A stretch of 64,000 nucleotides of DNA, taken from positions 496,001-560,000 of the forward strand of contig NZ_JACVXB010000003.1 of the NCBI RefSeq assembly GCF_014596945.1, read 5' to 3'. Both the position numbers and the translations under genes were made by a program. This document shows, piece after piece, positions 35,883 to 45,312 of the stretch. The DNA comes from Aestuariibaculum sediminum. GTDB lineage: Bacteria; Bacteroidota; Bacteroidia; Flavobacteriales; Flavobacteriaceae. The first letter of the stretch is position 1; each line of letters opens with the position of its first letter. The notes beneath the pieces are model-generated. The model was not told the origin of the DNA. It saw only the letters and a program-made list of their open reading frames with translations, and did not search any database.

Positions 35883-38120
35883 ATGATTCCTAAAACATTT
35901 AAAGAGGTTATAGACCTTGGTGACGGAAGAGAAATCTCTATCGAAACCGGAAAATTAGCAAAACAAGCGCATGGTAGCGTTGTAGTTCAATCAGGAAATT
36001 GTATGTTACTTTGTACTGTAGTATCTAACTACCAAGCATCTGACGTGGATTTCCTACCATTAACCGTAGATTACCGTGAAAAATTTGCTGCTGCTGGTCG
36101 CTATCCTGGAGGATTCTTTAAAAGAGAAGCCAGACCAAGTGACGGAGAGGTTTTAACCATGCGTTTAGTAGACCGTGTGTTACGCCCATTATTCCCAAAA
36201 GATTACCATAGCGAAACACAAATCATGATTCAATTAATGTCTCATGATCCAGAAATAATGCCAGATGCTATGGCTGGATTAGCCGCTTCTGCAGCTATTC
36301 AATTAAGTGATATTCCTTTTGAAACGCCTATTTCTGAGGTGAGAGTTGGTCGCGTTAACGGCGAATTTATCATCAACCCGTCTTTATCTCAACTAGAAGA
36401 AAGTGATATCGATATGGTTATCGGTGCATCAGCAGACTCAGTGATGATGGTTGAAGGTGAAATGAAAGAGATTTCAGAAGAAGAAATGACCGAGGCTATT
36501 AAGTTTGCTCACGAAGCTATTAAATTACAATGTGAAGCGCAAACTAGGTTAGCTGAAGCCTTTGGTAAAAAAGAAACACGTGAATATGAACCTGAAAAAG
36601 CCGATGAAGCTTTAGAAAAGAAAATTCACAACATGGCATACGACAAAGTATATGCCGTTGCAAAAGCTGGCTCATCTAAACATGAAAGAGGTGCTGCTTT
36701 CGCAGAAATTAAAGAAGAAATTATCGCGTCTTTCACCGAAGAAGAACAAGAAGAGTTTGGCGATTTAATTTCAAAATACTACAGCAAAGCTGAAAAGAAT
36801 GCTGTTAGAGACTTAACATTAAATGAAGGTTTACGTTTGGACGGACGTAAAACCACTGATATAAGACCAATTTGGTGTGAAGTAGACTATTTACCATCAA
36901 CGCATGGTTCGTCTATTTTTACACGTGGGGAAACGCAAGCATTAGCAACAGTAACTTTAGGTACATCTAGAGAAGCCAATATGATTGACATGCCTTCTTT
37001 TGAGGGTGAAGAGCGTTTCTACTTACATTATAACTTCCCTCCTTTTTCAACTGGTGAAGCAAGACCAATTCGTGGCACTTCTCGTCGTGAAGTAGGACAC
37101 GGAAACCTAGCGCAACGTGCATTAAAAGGTATGGTGCCAGCAGACTGCCCTTACACTGTTCGTGTAGTTTCTGAAATTTTAGAATCTAACGGTTCATCGT
37201 CGATGGCAACCGTATGTGCAGGTACTATGGCTCTTATGGATGCTGGTGTAAAAATGATAAAACCTGTTTCTGGTATTGCCATGGGATTAATTACGGATAC
37301 CGAAACTGGCAAATACGCTGTATTATCAGATATCTTAGGAGATGAAGATCACTTAGGTGATATGGACTTTAAAGTTACCGGTACAGAAGATGGTATAACA
37401 GCTTGTCAAATGGATATTAAAGTAAAAGGATTATCGTATGAAATTCTTGTACAGGCCTTAAAACAAGCACGTGATGGTCGTTTACATATTTTAGGAAAAA
37501 TTACCGAAACCATTGCTACACCTAACGAATCAGTTAAAGCGCATGCGCCTAAAATGGTTACTACAACTATACCAAACGAATTTATTGGAGCATTAATAGG
37601 ACCTGGTGGTAAAGTAATTCAAGAATTACAAAAAGAAACAAATACAACCATTGTTATTAACGAAGATCCGGTTACCGAAGAAGGTATTGTTGAAATATTA
37701 GGAACAGACCAAGAAGGTATTGATAAAGTGTTAGCTACCATAGATGCATTAATGTTTAAGCCTGTAGTAGGAAACGTTTACGAAGTTAAAGTAATAAAAA
37801 TGTTAGACTTTGGTGCTGTTGTTGAATATACTCAGGCACCAGGTAACGAAGTACTTTTACATGTAAGTGAATTAGCTTGGGAGCGTACAGAAAATGTTTC
37901 TGACGTAGTAAATATGGGCGATGTATTTGAAGTAAAATACTTTGGTGTAGACCCTAAAACACGAAAAGAAAAGGTATCTCGCAAAGCCATTTTACCAAAA
38001 CCAGAAGGTTATGTAGCTCGTCCTCCAAGAGATAATAATCGTAGTGGTGGCAACAGAGACAACCGTAATCGCGATAACAAACGTCGTGATGATAGAAAAC
38101 CTCGAGATAACAGAGATTAA
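35883..38120 (+). CDS. pnp: Polyribonucleotide nucleotidyltransferase
   Basis: PNPase degrades RNA 3'-5' by phosphorolysis and can add tails. The 745 residues hold two RNase PH domains separated by an all-helical part. The catalytic second half includes [17 protein letters not shown] and the [19 protein letters not shown] block (about 480-500). A KH domain ([14 protein letters not shown], near 575) and an S1 domain ([20 protein letters not shown], near 635-655) follow. The tail after about 715 is very rich in R, D and N ([12 protein letters not shown]), probably disordered and RNA-binding. It follows rpsO and ends in a terminator. Confidence 0.97.
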   Translation: MIPKTFKEVIDLGDGREISIETGKLAKQAHGSVVVQSGNCMLLCTVVSNYQASDVDFLPLTVDYREKFAAAGRYPGGFFKREARPSDGEVLTMRLVDRVLRPLFPKDYHSETQIMIQLMSHDPEIMPDAMAGLAASAAIQLSDIPFETPISEVRVGRVNGEFIINPSLSQLEESDIDMVIGASADSVMMVEGEMKEISEEEMTEAIKFAHEAIKLQCEAQTRLAEAFGKKETREYEPEKADEALEKKIHNMAYDKVYAVAKAGSSKHERGAAFAEIKEEIIASFTEEEQEEFGDLISKYYSKAEKNAVRDLTLNEGLRLDGRKTTDIRPIWCEVDYLPSTHGSSIFTRGETQALATVTLGTSREANMIDMPSFEGEERFYLHYNFPPFSTGEARPIRGTSRREVGHGNLAQRALKGMVPADCPYTVRVVSEILESNGSSSMATVCAGTMALMDAGVKMIKPVSGIAMGLITDTETGKYAVLSDILGDEDHLGDMDFKVTGTEDGITACQMDIKVKGLSYEILVQALKQARDGRLHILGKITETIATPNESVKAHAPKMVTTTIPNEFIGALIGPGGKVIQELQKETNTTIVINEDPVTEEGIVEILGTDQEGIDKVLATIDALMFKPVVGNVYEVKVIKMLDFGAVVEYTQAPGNEVLLHVSELAWERTENVSDVVNMGDVFEVKYFGVDPKTRKEKVSRKAILPKPEGYVARPPRDNNRSGGNRDNRNRDNKRRDDRKPRDNRD

Positions 38121-38148
38121 TTTTTAATCGAATCTCAAAAAATTAAAG

Positions 38149-38181
38149 ATCCCGTAAATTTATTTTACGGGATTTTTTTTT
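38149..38181 (+). terminator. Terminator of pnp
   Basis: A 10-bp stem ATCCCGTAAA / TTTACGGGAT, loop TTTAT, followed by nine T. Confidence 0.92.
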
Positions 38182-38229
38182 AGAACCATACGCTTAACTT
38201 CAGACAAATTTGATGCATTTAACTAAAAA

Positions 38230-38631
38230 TTAAAACGCATAACTAAGCGATACTTTTACCAAATAGCTCTCAGGCTTCGCCACATCGAAAGTCCTGAACC
38301 TCATTACCCCCAAATTACATACCCCAATTAATTTTAGGCTTTTATTCAACTGTTGGGTTAGGCCAATATTAAATCCTACATCATAAAAATTATAAAACTG
38401 ATGAAAGTTAGTTATCCCGACTACAGACTTTAAAGAGTTTTCAAACAGGCCTCCAAATTGAGGTTCAACGTACATTTTAAAAACATTATAAATCGGGATT
38501 TCAGAACTGAAACTTATTGAATTCTTAAAACGATCTTCCAAAATAAACTTTGGAAATTCTAATATATCATCTTGTCCATAACAATGAACTGACAACATTA
38601 AAATGAGAAAAAGTTGCTTTAGCCTTTTCAT
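38230..38631 (-). CDS. Small secreted protein, probable outer-membrane barrel
   Basis: A 133-residue protein with a signal peptide (cleavage after HCYGQ, about residue 20). The remainder alternates hydrophobic and polar residues in strand-like blocks (SISFSSEIPIYNVFKMYVEPQFGG, FYDVGFNIGLTQQL, SLKLIGVCNLGVMRF) and ends SYLVKVSLSYAF with a terminal aromatic residue, as in outer-membrane barrels. At this size it would make only about six to eight strands. No family is recognised. It faces pnp tail to tail and is alone on its strand. Confidence 0.6.
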   Translation of the reverse strand: MKRLKQLFLILMLSVHCYGQDDILEFPKFILEDRFKNSISFSSEIPIYNVFKMYVEPQFGGLFENSLKSVVGITNFHQFYNFYDVGFNIGLTQQLNKSLKLIGVCNLGVMRFRTFDVAKPESYLVKVSLSYAF

Positions 38632-38781
38632 AACTACTTAAATAAATAAAACTTCCTGGTATTTATTCAAAAGTAATGTCCATTGATTGAAAAAACGTCC
38701 AGTATTATTTATCAAAGATAATTTTGGATAACTGCTTAGCTGATAAATTATGTTATCCCATGTTGAAGGCTTTTGAACTCG

Positions 38782-39765
38782 TTAGCTTTGTTGAGATTCA
38801 AACCAACTTATGGCATCTTCTAGCCCTTCTTCTAAAGGGGTAAAGTTAACTCTTAAATGAAGCTTCGTTTTCTCATTTGAATAATAGCTATTGATACACA
38901 GCAACCTCAAATTATTCGAGGTAAAAGATGTTACTAAACCCATTCTATTTAACCCATCACCAAAAAGACCAGCCAAAAGCAGTATATATTTTGGTATTTT
39001 AATTAACGTGGCTTTCCGTTTTTGCTTCCGATTTAGCATTTGATAAAATGCCTTAAAAGTTAAATTTTCATTAGTAACAATATACGCTTCGCCACTTTGT
39101 CCTAAATCAAATGAATTTATTATGGCTTGAACTACATCAGTCACGCAAACAAAACTCTTACCTCCGGGCGGGTAAAAAATAATGCGCTTGTTTAAACCGC
39201 GAAGTACAATTACTCCCGAACTCGGTTTTGAATCATACCCCCCTATCATAAAGGCAGGATTTATGGAAACTACCTCCATAGCACTAGATTTAGACAATGC
39301 TAATTCCTGAGCTTTTAGTTTACTTTGTGAATAAAAAGATTTAGTAAAAGGTGATTTAATAGGGTTATGCTCATGCCCTAAGTTTTCTAGTGTTCCGAAT
39401 CCAAATATATTAGCCGTACCAATATAAATTACTTTTTTTACCTTTTGTTTTAAAGCTGCGTCAATTAGGTTCTTTGTACCATGCACATTTATTTCTTCAA
39501 ACGTTTTATACTTTGAAATTTTAGGGCTGGAAATTGAAGCGGTATGAATCACATAGGTACAACCCATTAATGCTTTTTCTAGAGAATGTAAATCTAAAAT
39601 ATCGCCTTCTTCCAGGGTTAAATTCTTATGATATTCTCCTATATAGTTATCAGAATTTCGGACTAAACCAATAACCTGATACCCTTGTTTAAGTAATTCG
39701 ATAATTGTATTCGTTCCCAGTAAGCCGTTTGCCCCCGTTACTAAAACTTTTAATTGTGTATTCAT
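38782..39765 (-). CDS. Extended SDR, NAD(P)-dependent epimerase/dehydratase-like
   Basis: From ATG 39765 the protein has 327 residues (MNTQLKVLVTGANG); a TTG at 39783 in frame is less likely. The Rossmann motif is G-A-N-G-L-L-G near 11-17 and the catalytic pair is Y-S-Q-S-K near 148-152. The pattern (TASISSP, GTANIFGFG, GGKSFVCVTDVVQAIINS) is close to dihydroflavonol-reductase/3-beta-HSD-like SDRs. It is similar to the protein at 41097-42083 but separated from that operon by 540 bp. Substrate is unknown. Confidence 0.8.
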   Translation of the reverse strand: MNTQLKVLVTGANGLLGTNTIIELLKQGYQVIGLVRNSDNYIGEYHKNLTLEEGDILDLHSLEKALMGCTYVIHTASISSPKISKYKTFEEINVHGTKNLIDAALKQKVKKVIYIGTANIFGFGTLENLGHEHNPIKSPFTKSFYSQSKLKAQELALSKSSAMEVVSINPAFMIGGYDSKPSSGVIVLRGLNKRIIFYPPGGKSFVCVTDVVQAIINSFDLGQSGEAYIVTNENLTFKAFYQMLNRKQKRKATLIKIPKYILLLAGLFGDGLNRMGLVTSFTSNNLRLLCINSYYSNEKTKLHLRVNFTPLEEGLEDAISWFESQQS

Positions 39766-40305
39766 ATGATTTATGGATGACAAAATTGTTACATTTCTTT
39801 TTCAAAAAAAAATCTCTTCAATAGGATTTAACAAGTTACCAGACTGATAACAGAACGGTTATTACAAGTATATATTTTAACCTTTTTAAAAATGTCTGGC
39901 ACTGTAAGTTGAACAAATATTTGGATTAAAATGAGGTGCTCTATCATGAATAATATTAATAAAAATAAAGATTTCAATAATTCTTAAAATCGCAAATAAT
40001 ATAAAAAAATAGCGTCTAGAAATCTAAATTAATTAGCATTAGATTAAACGTAATATACAAAAAAGCCAAGATTACTACTTAGTAAATTCTATTGCTCTTA
40101 TTCGAATTACGCAGCAATTTTATCAAGCACATAAAACATCTATTTTTTGATTTAGTTCCGTGCAATTACAGTATGGATTCATCAAGAATTAACTTACACA
40201 GACGTGATTACTAATTAATTTTCGATTAAACTTTAAATGTGCTCATAATCAATCTTTGTTTCTAATTTAGTTTTGCGCTGATAGTTATATGTAGATATGA
40301 TAACT
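39766..40305. other. Intergenic region between two SDR genes
   Basis: 540 bp, very AT-rich. I see no open frame that looks coded and no strong terminator. On the plus strand TAGTTTTG at 40268-40275 matches a -7 box but would drive transcription antisense to the SDR gene. It may hold the promoter of the gene at 38782, or be decayed sequence. Confidence 0.5.
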
Positions 40306-41100
40306 TTATGGTATCGAAACAGGGAGTTTTTTAATTTCTCGATTTGCTAGTTTATCTTTTATAAATTCTGGTAATATTTTATCTAAAACCATTAAGCAAT
40401 TATTTATAAATCCAGGAATAACCACTTCTTTTCGTCGTAATAGGGACTGTACTGCAATTACAGCAGCATCCTCAGGGTTTAATACAGATTTACGAGAAAC
40501 CCAGCCCAACAACCTGTTTTGATAACACAATCTGGTAGTTGTATTTAAACCTCCAGGGCAAATTGCTGTAACCGAAACATTATCTTGTTTTAGTTCCTTT
40601 GCTAAACTTTTAGAAAAGGATGTTAAATAGGCTTTCGTGCCACCATAAACCTGTTTGGTAGGCAGAGCAAAAAAACTAGCCATACTGCTAATATTTAATA
40701 TTCCGGAAGGTGCATTTGTTTTTAAATTACCTAAAAGCAACCTTACTAATAAGGTTGGTGTAGTAACGTTAACATCTATTTGTCTTAAAATAAACTGCTC
40801 ATCCAGACTTGAAAAAAGACCACGACTTAGCACTCCGGCATTATTGACCAAATACTTAATTTGAAGCTGGTGTTTTTTAATGTATTTTGAAATGGAATAA
40901 CAACTTTCAACCAAGCTTAAATCCAGTTCCAGATAACGGACTTCGACCGCAAAATGTTGCTGTATAAATTCAGAAACATCTTTTAAACCTGAATTAGGCA
41001 GAGCGATTAATACTAAATTCATTTTTCTTTTTGCAAACTCCAAAGCCATGGCTTTACCAAATCCCTGACTTGCGCCTGTTATTACTGAATAAATTTTCAT
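40306..41100 (-). CDS. Classical short-chain dehydrogenase/reductase
   Basis: A 264-residue SDR with cofactor motif T-G-A-S-Q-G-F-G (8-15), NNAG near 87-90, a serine in LNISSMASF and the catalytic Y-G-G-T-K near 152-156. The layout with VEVRYLELDLS fits the subgroup that includes 3-ketoacyl and sterol-type reductases acting on lipid substrates. It starts on an ATGA overlap with the upstream epimerase gene and is the last gene of the four-gene operon. Substrate unknown. Confidence 0.82.
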   Translation of the reverse strand: MKIYSVITGASQGFGKAMALEFAKRKMNLVLIALPNSGLKDVSEFIQQHFAVEVRYLELDLSLVESCYSISKYIKKHQLQIKYLVNNAGVLSRGLFSSLDEQFILRQIDVNVTTPTLLVRLLLGNLKTNAPSGILNISSMASFFALPTKQVYGGTKAYLTSFSKSLAKELKQDNVSVTAICPGGLNTTTRLCYQNRLLGWVSRKSVLNPEDAAVIAVQSLLRRKEVVIPGFINNCLMVLDKILPEFIKDKLANREIKKLPVSIP

Positions 41101-42083
41101 GATATTAAATTTAATTTTTTTATGGTTTGTTGCAGTCCGTGTTCAAAAGAAACAGGACTATAATTCAATTCTCGTTTCGCTAAACAAGAAACTGATTTTC
41201 TGTTGACAAATAAGGCATCTAAAACAGCTGGTGTTAAACTGGAGGGCAGCCCAAAAACTGTTCTCAAAGCATCCCAAAAAAACAAACCTGACCTAAGTAA
41301 CTGGTAATTTATTGTTATAATTTTTATGCTACTTTTAGTATGCTTTTTTATATTTTGAAACAGTTGCTTATAACTTAGGTTATCTCCTCCAATTATGTAT
41401 TTTCCCGAAATAATATTACTTTCCATTGCCTGAATATGAGCATTCACAACATCTTCAACATACACATAATTAGCCGTTACTTCCATTCGATCTGGAACAA
41501 CTAACATGTCCTTTTTCGCTATAAGTTCTATGAGTTTGTTCACCCCACTTGAGAATGTTTTAAACCCAGGACCGTACACCTTTGTAACATTTAAAATAAT
41601 ATAGGGCAACCCTTGTTTTGAATAGGCTAATATCTTTTCTTCAGACATACTTTTGGTGAGTTCATAATCATTTCCATAAGCTGCCAAACGAGGTTGCTTT
41701 TCTGTTATTGAAACATCTTTATATGACGGACCGAAAACAGAAAGTGAACTGGTATAAATAAATTTTTTAATATTATATTTCAAAGAAGCTTCCAACAGAT
41801 TTTCTGTACCTACTACATTGGTTTGGTAAAACTTATGAATATTTCTACATTTCAAATTAGTATATGCGGCCGTATGAAAGACGTACTCACAAGCTTCTAT
41901 GGCTTTGTTTATAGCAGAACTATCGCAAATATCTCCTTCAAAAAGCACAATATTTTCGTGATCTGGTACCTTAGCAGAATTAATATTTCGGCAAAGTGCA
42001 TGCACAGTAATGCCTTTTTTTGCTAAACTTTGAGCCAACTGATGCCCAATATAGCCTGTTGCTCCTGTTACTAATACTTTCAT
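41097..42083 (-). CDS. Extended SDR, NAD(P)-dependent epimerase/dehydratase-like
   Basis: A 328-residue extended SDR. The Rossmann motif is G-A-T-G-Y-I-G (7-13) and the tyrosine-lysine pair is in Y-E-L-T-K near 140-144. Other blocks are VFHTAAYTNL, FIYTSSLSVFGPS and NVTKVYGPGFKTF. It resembles dihydroflavonol reductase/3-beta-HSD-like enzymes and is a paralogue of the protein at 38782-39765. It overlaps its neighbours by ATGA on both sides, so translation of the operon is coupled. Substrate unknown. Confidence 0.82.
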   Translation of the reverse strand: MKVLVTGATGYIGHQLAQSLAKKGITVHALCRNINSAKVPDHENIVLFEGDICDSSAINKAIEACEYVFHTAAYTNLKCRNIHKFYQTNVVGTENLLEASLKYNIKKFIYTSSLSVFGPSYKDVSITEKQPRLAAYGNDYELTKSMSEEKILAYSKQGLPYIILNVTKVYGPGFKTFSSGVNKLIELIAKKDMLVVPDRMEVTANYVYVEDVVNAHIQAMESNIISGKYIIGGDNLSYKQLFQNIKKHTKSSIKIITINYQLLRSGLFFWDALRTVFGLPSSLTPAVLDALFVNRKSVSCLAKRELNYSPVSFEHGLQQTIKKLNLIS

Positions 42084-42751
42084 GACATTGAATTTTTGTT
42101 AAGAGTTAATTGATAAAAAATAGAAATTTCATAAATGGCCGATAAGGCTAAATGAATTAAAAACGGATACCATATACTTTGAGTATAAACACTAAACAAG
42201 CAAAGTATAATACCGAAGGGGATAGCTCCAATTATTTCCCGTTTTGAATCGAATGCATGTATTAAAACATATAATACGGTTACATAAGTTATAGACAACG
42301 TAAGACTTGTGCTGTCTAAAAAATAAAACAACAATACGCCTCGAAAAAAGAATTCATAGCACAACAGAAACACAATACGAATAAAAAAGTAATATTTAGC
42401 ATCAGAAAACCGATAACCTCCATTTCCTTGTTCCTTTAATTTATTATTATTTACACCTAACATCGCAGCATATGCCGACAAAAAAAAGAACAACAAGAAA
42501 AGAATTAACACCTTAAGCTTCATAACACCTAAAGTGAGTATTAAATATTGGTAATCTGTCAATACAACAAAAGGAAATACACCAAAAAATATAATACCTA
42601 AAATATGCTTTAAGTTTAATAGTTTTAGTCCATTAGTTACCTGTAAGGATGTTTCAAGATTATTAACATGCAACTTTTTAAAGACATAACTTATTAAAAA
42701 GTAAGCAAAAAAAGGTAGTAATAGAACCAAGATTACAATATCGGTTGTCAT
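42080..42751 (-). CDS. CPBP/Abi-type membrane protein (putative intramembrane protease)
   Basis: A 223-residue membrane protein with about seven hydrophobic segments. The region CYEFFFRGVLLFYF (near 136-149) matches the first CPBP motif (EExxxR) with only one of the two glutamates, and histidines in LIHAFDS and FLIHLAL fit motifs 2 and 3. CPBP proteins are related to the CAAX protease Rce1 and often accompany biosynthetic gene sets. With a lost glutamate the protease activity is doubtful. ATGA overlaps link it to both neighbours. Confidence 0.7.
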   Translation of the reverse strand: MTTDIVILVLLLPFFAYFLISYVFKKLHVNNLETSLQVTNGLKLLNLKHILGIIFFGVFPFVVLTDYQYLILTLGVMKLKVLILFLLFFFLSAYAAMLGVNNNKLKEQGNGGYRFSDAKYYFFIRIVFLLCYEFFFRGVLLFYFLDSTSLTLSITYVTVLYVLIHAFDSKREIIGAIPFGIILCLFSVYTQSIWYPFLIHLALSAIYEISIFYQLTLNKNSMS

Positions 42752-43440
42752 GATAAAACAGGAATTAAGGTCACTTTAAACATGTTACTTATTGCTTCAA
42801 TTTTAATGCATTCACCATTTTTATAATGAAAGACATTATATTTCCCTCTTTCGAAATCGACTCGATAACAACCTACCCTAACAGGGGTTACGCTTACCGC
42901 TTGTTTTAGGTTATCGCAATATACTTTTCGAACCTCTTTAGGTTCTTCAAAATAGAGAGCTACCAAGCCCTTAGACAATTTTGAAAGTTCAATAAACTTC
43001 TTTTCATTATTATCAATAACTGCATATTGCTCAGTTTCACGTATTACTTTGTGGTTTGCTTTTACCTTTCCATTAATTTTTCTATATACCGATGAATATA
43101 AAAGCACTCCATCTTTATAAACTGATTTTTCTGAAGAAGAAACACTAACTTTTACCAACAACTTAACTTCCACATTACTCTTTAAATCGTATGTAATGAC
43201 ATCTTGGTTTACATGTTTTTCAATATGTATATATCCTATGGTTGTATTATTTTTTACAACTTTGTAGGTTAAAATTTCAGTTTTAGAAATAGTGTTAATT
43301 GCACATGCTGAACTGACTATAAAAAAGAAAAGCACAGACTTAATCTTTAATATTATTTCCCGAATTTTCTCGAAGTCATTTGAAGCATCCGATCCATACT
43401 TCATTCTTCGTATTAGATATAGAATTAATGCTGGTATCAT
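42748..43440 (-). CDS. Secreted or anchored protein of DUF6134 type
   Basis: A 230-residue protein, first gene of the coupled operon. Its N-terminus is odd: about 34 mostly charged residues come before the only strong hydrophobic stretch (SVLFFFIVSSACA, about 35-47), so it is either a long-n-region signal or a membrane anchor. The rest reads like DUF6134 (ILTYKVVKNNTTIGYIHIEK, YDLKSNVEVKL, SVYKDGVLLYSSVYRKINGK), a beta-rich domain of unknown function. An alternative ATG is at 43404. The family name is from memory and uncertain. Confidence 0.6.
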   Translation of the reverse strand: MIPALILYLIRRMKYGSDASNDFEKIREIILKIKSVLFFFIVSSACAINTISKTEILTYKVVKNNTTIGYIHIEKHVNQDVITYDLKSNVEVKLLVKVSVSSSEKSVYKDGVLLYSSVYRKINGKVKANHKVIRETEQYAVIDNNEKKFIELSKLSKGLVALYFEEPKEVRKVYCDNLKQAVSVTPVRVGCYRVDFERGKYNVFHYKNGECIKIEAISNMFKVTLIPVLS

Positions 43441-43566
43441 AACTTAAAGGTTTTAGGTTAGTATTTCTAACCATAAAATTATGTCCAAATAAAAGTTTTA
43501 ATATCCAATAAATTCTATTCTGTAAATATTAGGATGTCCAACGATAATATCGGACTTAAAATAATT

Positions 43567-44709
43567 CTAAAACTTTTCTCTGTAAACAGTAGGTGTGACC
43601 GATGTAAATTTTTTAAAGGCCGAATAAAAGGTAGATTTCGAATTAAATCCACACTCCAATCCAATTGCAACAATAGTATATTGACTAAAATCACTATCTG
43701 ACAAAAACTTTTTTGCCTGTTTAACCCGTAAAGAGTTTATAAAGTCTGAAAAGTTATATTCGCTATATGAATTAATGAGTTTGGAAAAATAACTTTTACT
43801 CATACCTAGTTCGGTTGCTAAACCTTCCATACTTAACAATGGATCGAGATAAAGTTTCCCTTTAATGATATGCGCTTTTATTTTGTTAAAATCAGACTGA
43901 TGTTTTGCATTAAAAAAATCATCGTCAGATTCTGTGTTACCAGATTTGGTTTCATCGTCAATCATAACTTTATCAGATGCAATGGTACTTCTTAAAGAAA
44001 TACGATCGCGAACCACATTATACTTAAAAAAACCTTGGTAGCATATCCAATAAATAAGGAGAGACGAACTCAAACGTAAAAACATATAGGCATCCTCATT
44101 CCCGGTAATAGACTTTATAATAACTGCAAGAATCCAAGAAGCAATAACAATAACTCCTAATTTTATGAACCACTTTAACCAATTTAGATCATCAAACGAA
44201 CTGATATAAGAAATTAACTGGTGTTTCTTAAAAACTATAACACAGGTGGTAATAAATAGAAATATACAGTAAAGTAAGTTAACAATCTCTTCTATTCTTG
44301 TGTAGAATTCTATTAGAGCATTGTCTTTACCTGGCACATTATAATACACGTAAGAAATTAAAACAAGGCGAATAACGAGTTCAATAATAAATATAGCAAT
44401 AGTGACCTTGATAAAGTCATTTACACGATCTTGTATTCTTAAAAAATGCGTTGTAAAAGCATAAAACATGGGAAAAATAAGTACGTACCAAGGCACCTCT
44501 AATTGTTGAATTAGAAATAGTTCACATATTATATCTTTGTTAATGAGCCAGCGTTGCAGATTATTTAACGAAATAAAAAGCACCGTAAAATTTAAAAAGA
44601 TTATGGCTTTATTAATCTTTTTCTTAACGCATAAGGTTACAAGATTAAATCCGAAACCTTGAATAACTCCAGCAATTAGGAAAAAGTCTATTATAGATTT
44701 TATACCCAT
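43567..44709 (-). CDS. Membrane-anchored AraC-family transcription regulator
   Basis: A 380-residue protein with about seven hydrophobic segments in residues 1-235 and a C-terminal AraC DNA-binding domain (two helix-turn-helices: SMEGLATELGMSKSYFSKLINSY and TIVAIGLECGFNSKSTFYSAFKKFTSVTPTVYR). Such 7TM-AraC proteins are common in flavobacteria and are thought to sense an envelope or membrane signal. It lies 126 bp upstream of the coupled SDR operon on the same strand and is its obvious candidate regulator (inference). AAAACGTTTT at 44723-44732 just before its ATG could be a self-operator. Confidence 0.85.
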   Translation of the reverse strand: MGIKSIIDFFLIAGVIQGFGFNLVTLCVKKKINKAIIFLNFTVLFISLNNLQRWLINKDIICELFLIQQLEVPWYVLIFPMFYAFTTHFLRIQDRVNDFIKVTIAIFIIELVIRLVLISYVYYNVPGKDNALIEFYTRIEEIVNLLYCIFLFITTCVIVFKKHQLISYISSFDDLNWLKWFIKLGVIVIASWILAVIIKSITGNEDAYMFLRLSSSLLIYWICYQGFFKYNVVRDRISLRSTIASDKVMIDDETKSGNTESDDDFFNAKHQSDFNKIKAHIIKGKLYLDPLLSMEGLATELGMSKSYFSKLINSYSEYNFSDFINSLRVKQAKKFLSDSDFSQYTIVAIGLECGFNSKSTFYSAFKKFTSVTPTVYREKF

Positions 44710-45312
44710 ACAAAATTTACTAAAAACGTTTTAAAAAAAATGATACAGGGACATATGGCTAATTAACTTTAACCTAGATATTATGCTTTCCAATTGATTG
44801 AATAACTCTAAGATAACAAAAAATGTCCTATTTTTTTTAATTCGGAAGAAATTATAATGACCCTATTTGTTTAATTATAAACAATCTAAAAATCATTTTA
44901 ATTGTTAAGTAAAATAGTTAAAGGGAGGATAATTTTAATGCTATTCTACTCTCATACTGCACGAACACCATTACTAACCGGAAATTTATGTGCACCAGTA
45001 GTATCTAAATTATAGTTTTTTCTGCATTGCTTTTTTATAATAACATAATACAGAAAAGCATCTAAGGCACTATTAATTAATCGGCTGCAAATTTTAAAAT
45101 TTGTTTTCGATTCTGTTTTCATAAGTTAAAGTTTTAGAGTTATAATGTTTAAATAAGTCAACTAAGAATTCATATAAAAGGATAATTAGTAAAGGGTCAA
45201 ATTTGGTTGGTTGTTACAAATAACACTTGGTTACAACAAGTTTATAAATTAATAAGCATAATAGCTTTCAATATTTTTGCAAGACCTAGGAGTATTATTG
45301 CAAAACCAGAAT
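44710..45312. other. 603-bp intergenic region with a doubtful 56-codon frame
   Basis: AT-rich. It holds the palindrome AAAACGTTTT (44723-44732) near the AraC start, a minus-strand open frame 44952-45122 (56 residues, MKTESKTNFKICSRLINSAL at its start) with no recognisable family, and the palindrome TGTTA-CAAA-TAACA (45212-45225) near the end of the hybrid sensor gene. None can be assigned a function. Confidence 0.45.

Noticed and set aside
40268-40275. Plus-strand TAGTTTTG resembling a -7 box
   Set aside because: No gene on that strand follows; it would only give antisense RNA to the SDR gene, for which there is no other sign.
44952-45122. 56-codon minus-strand frame in the gap before the HTCS gene end
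   Set aside because: No recognisable family, no signal and no context; mentioned only in the intergenic entry.
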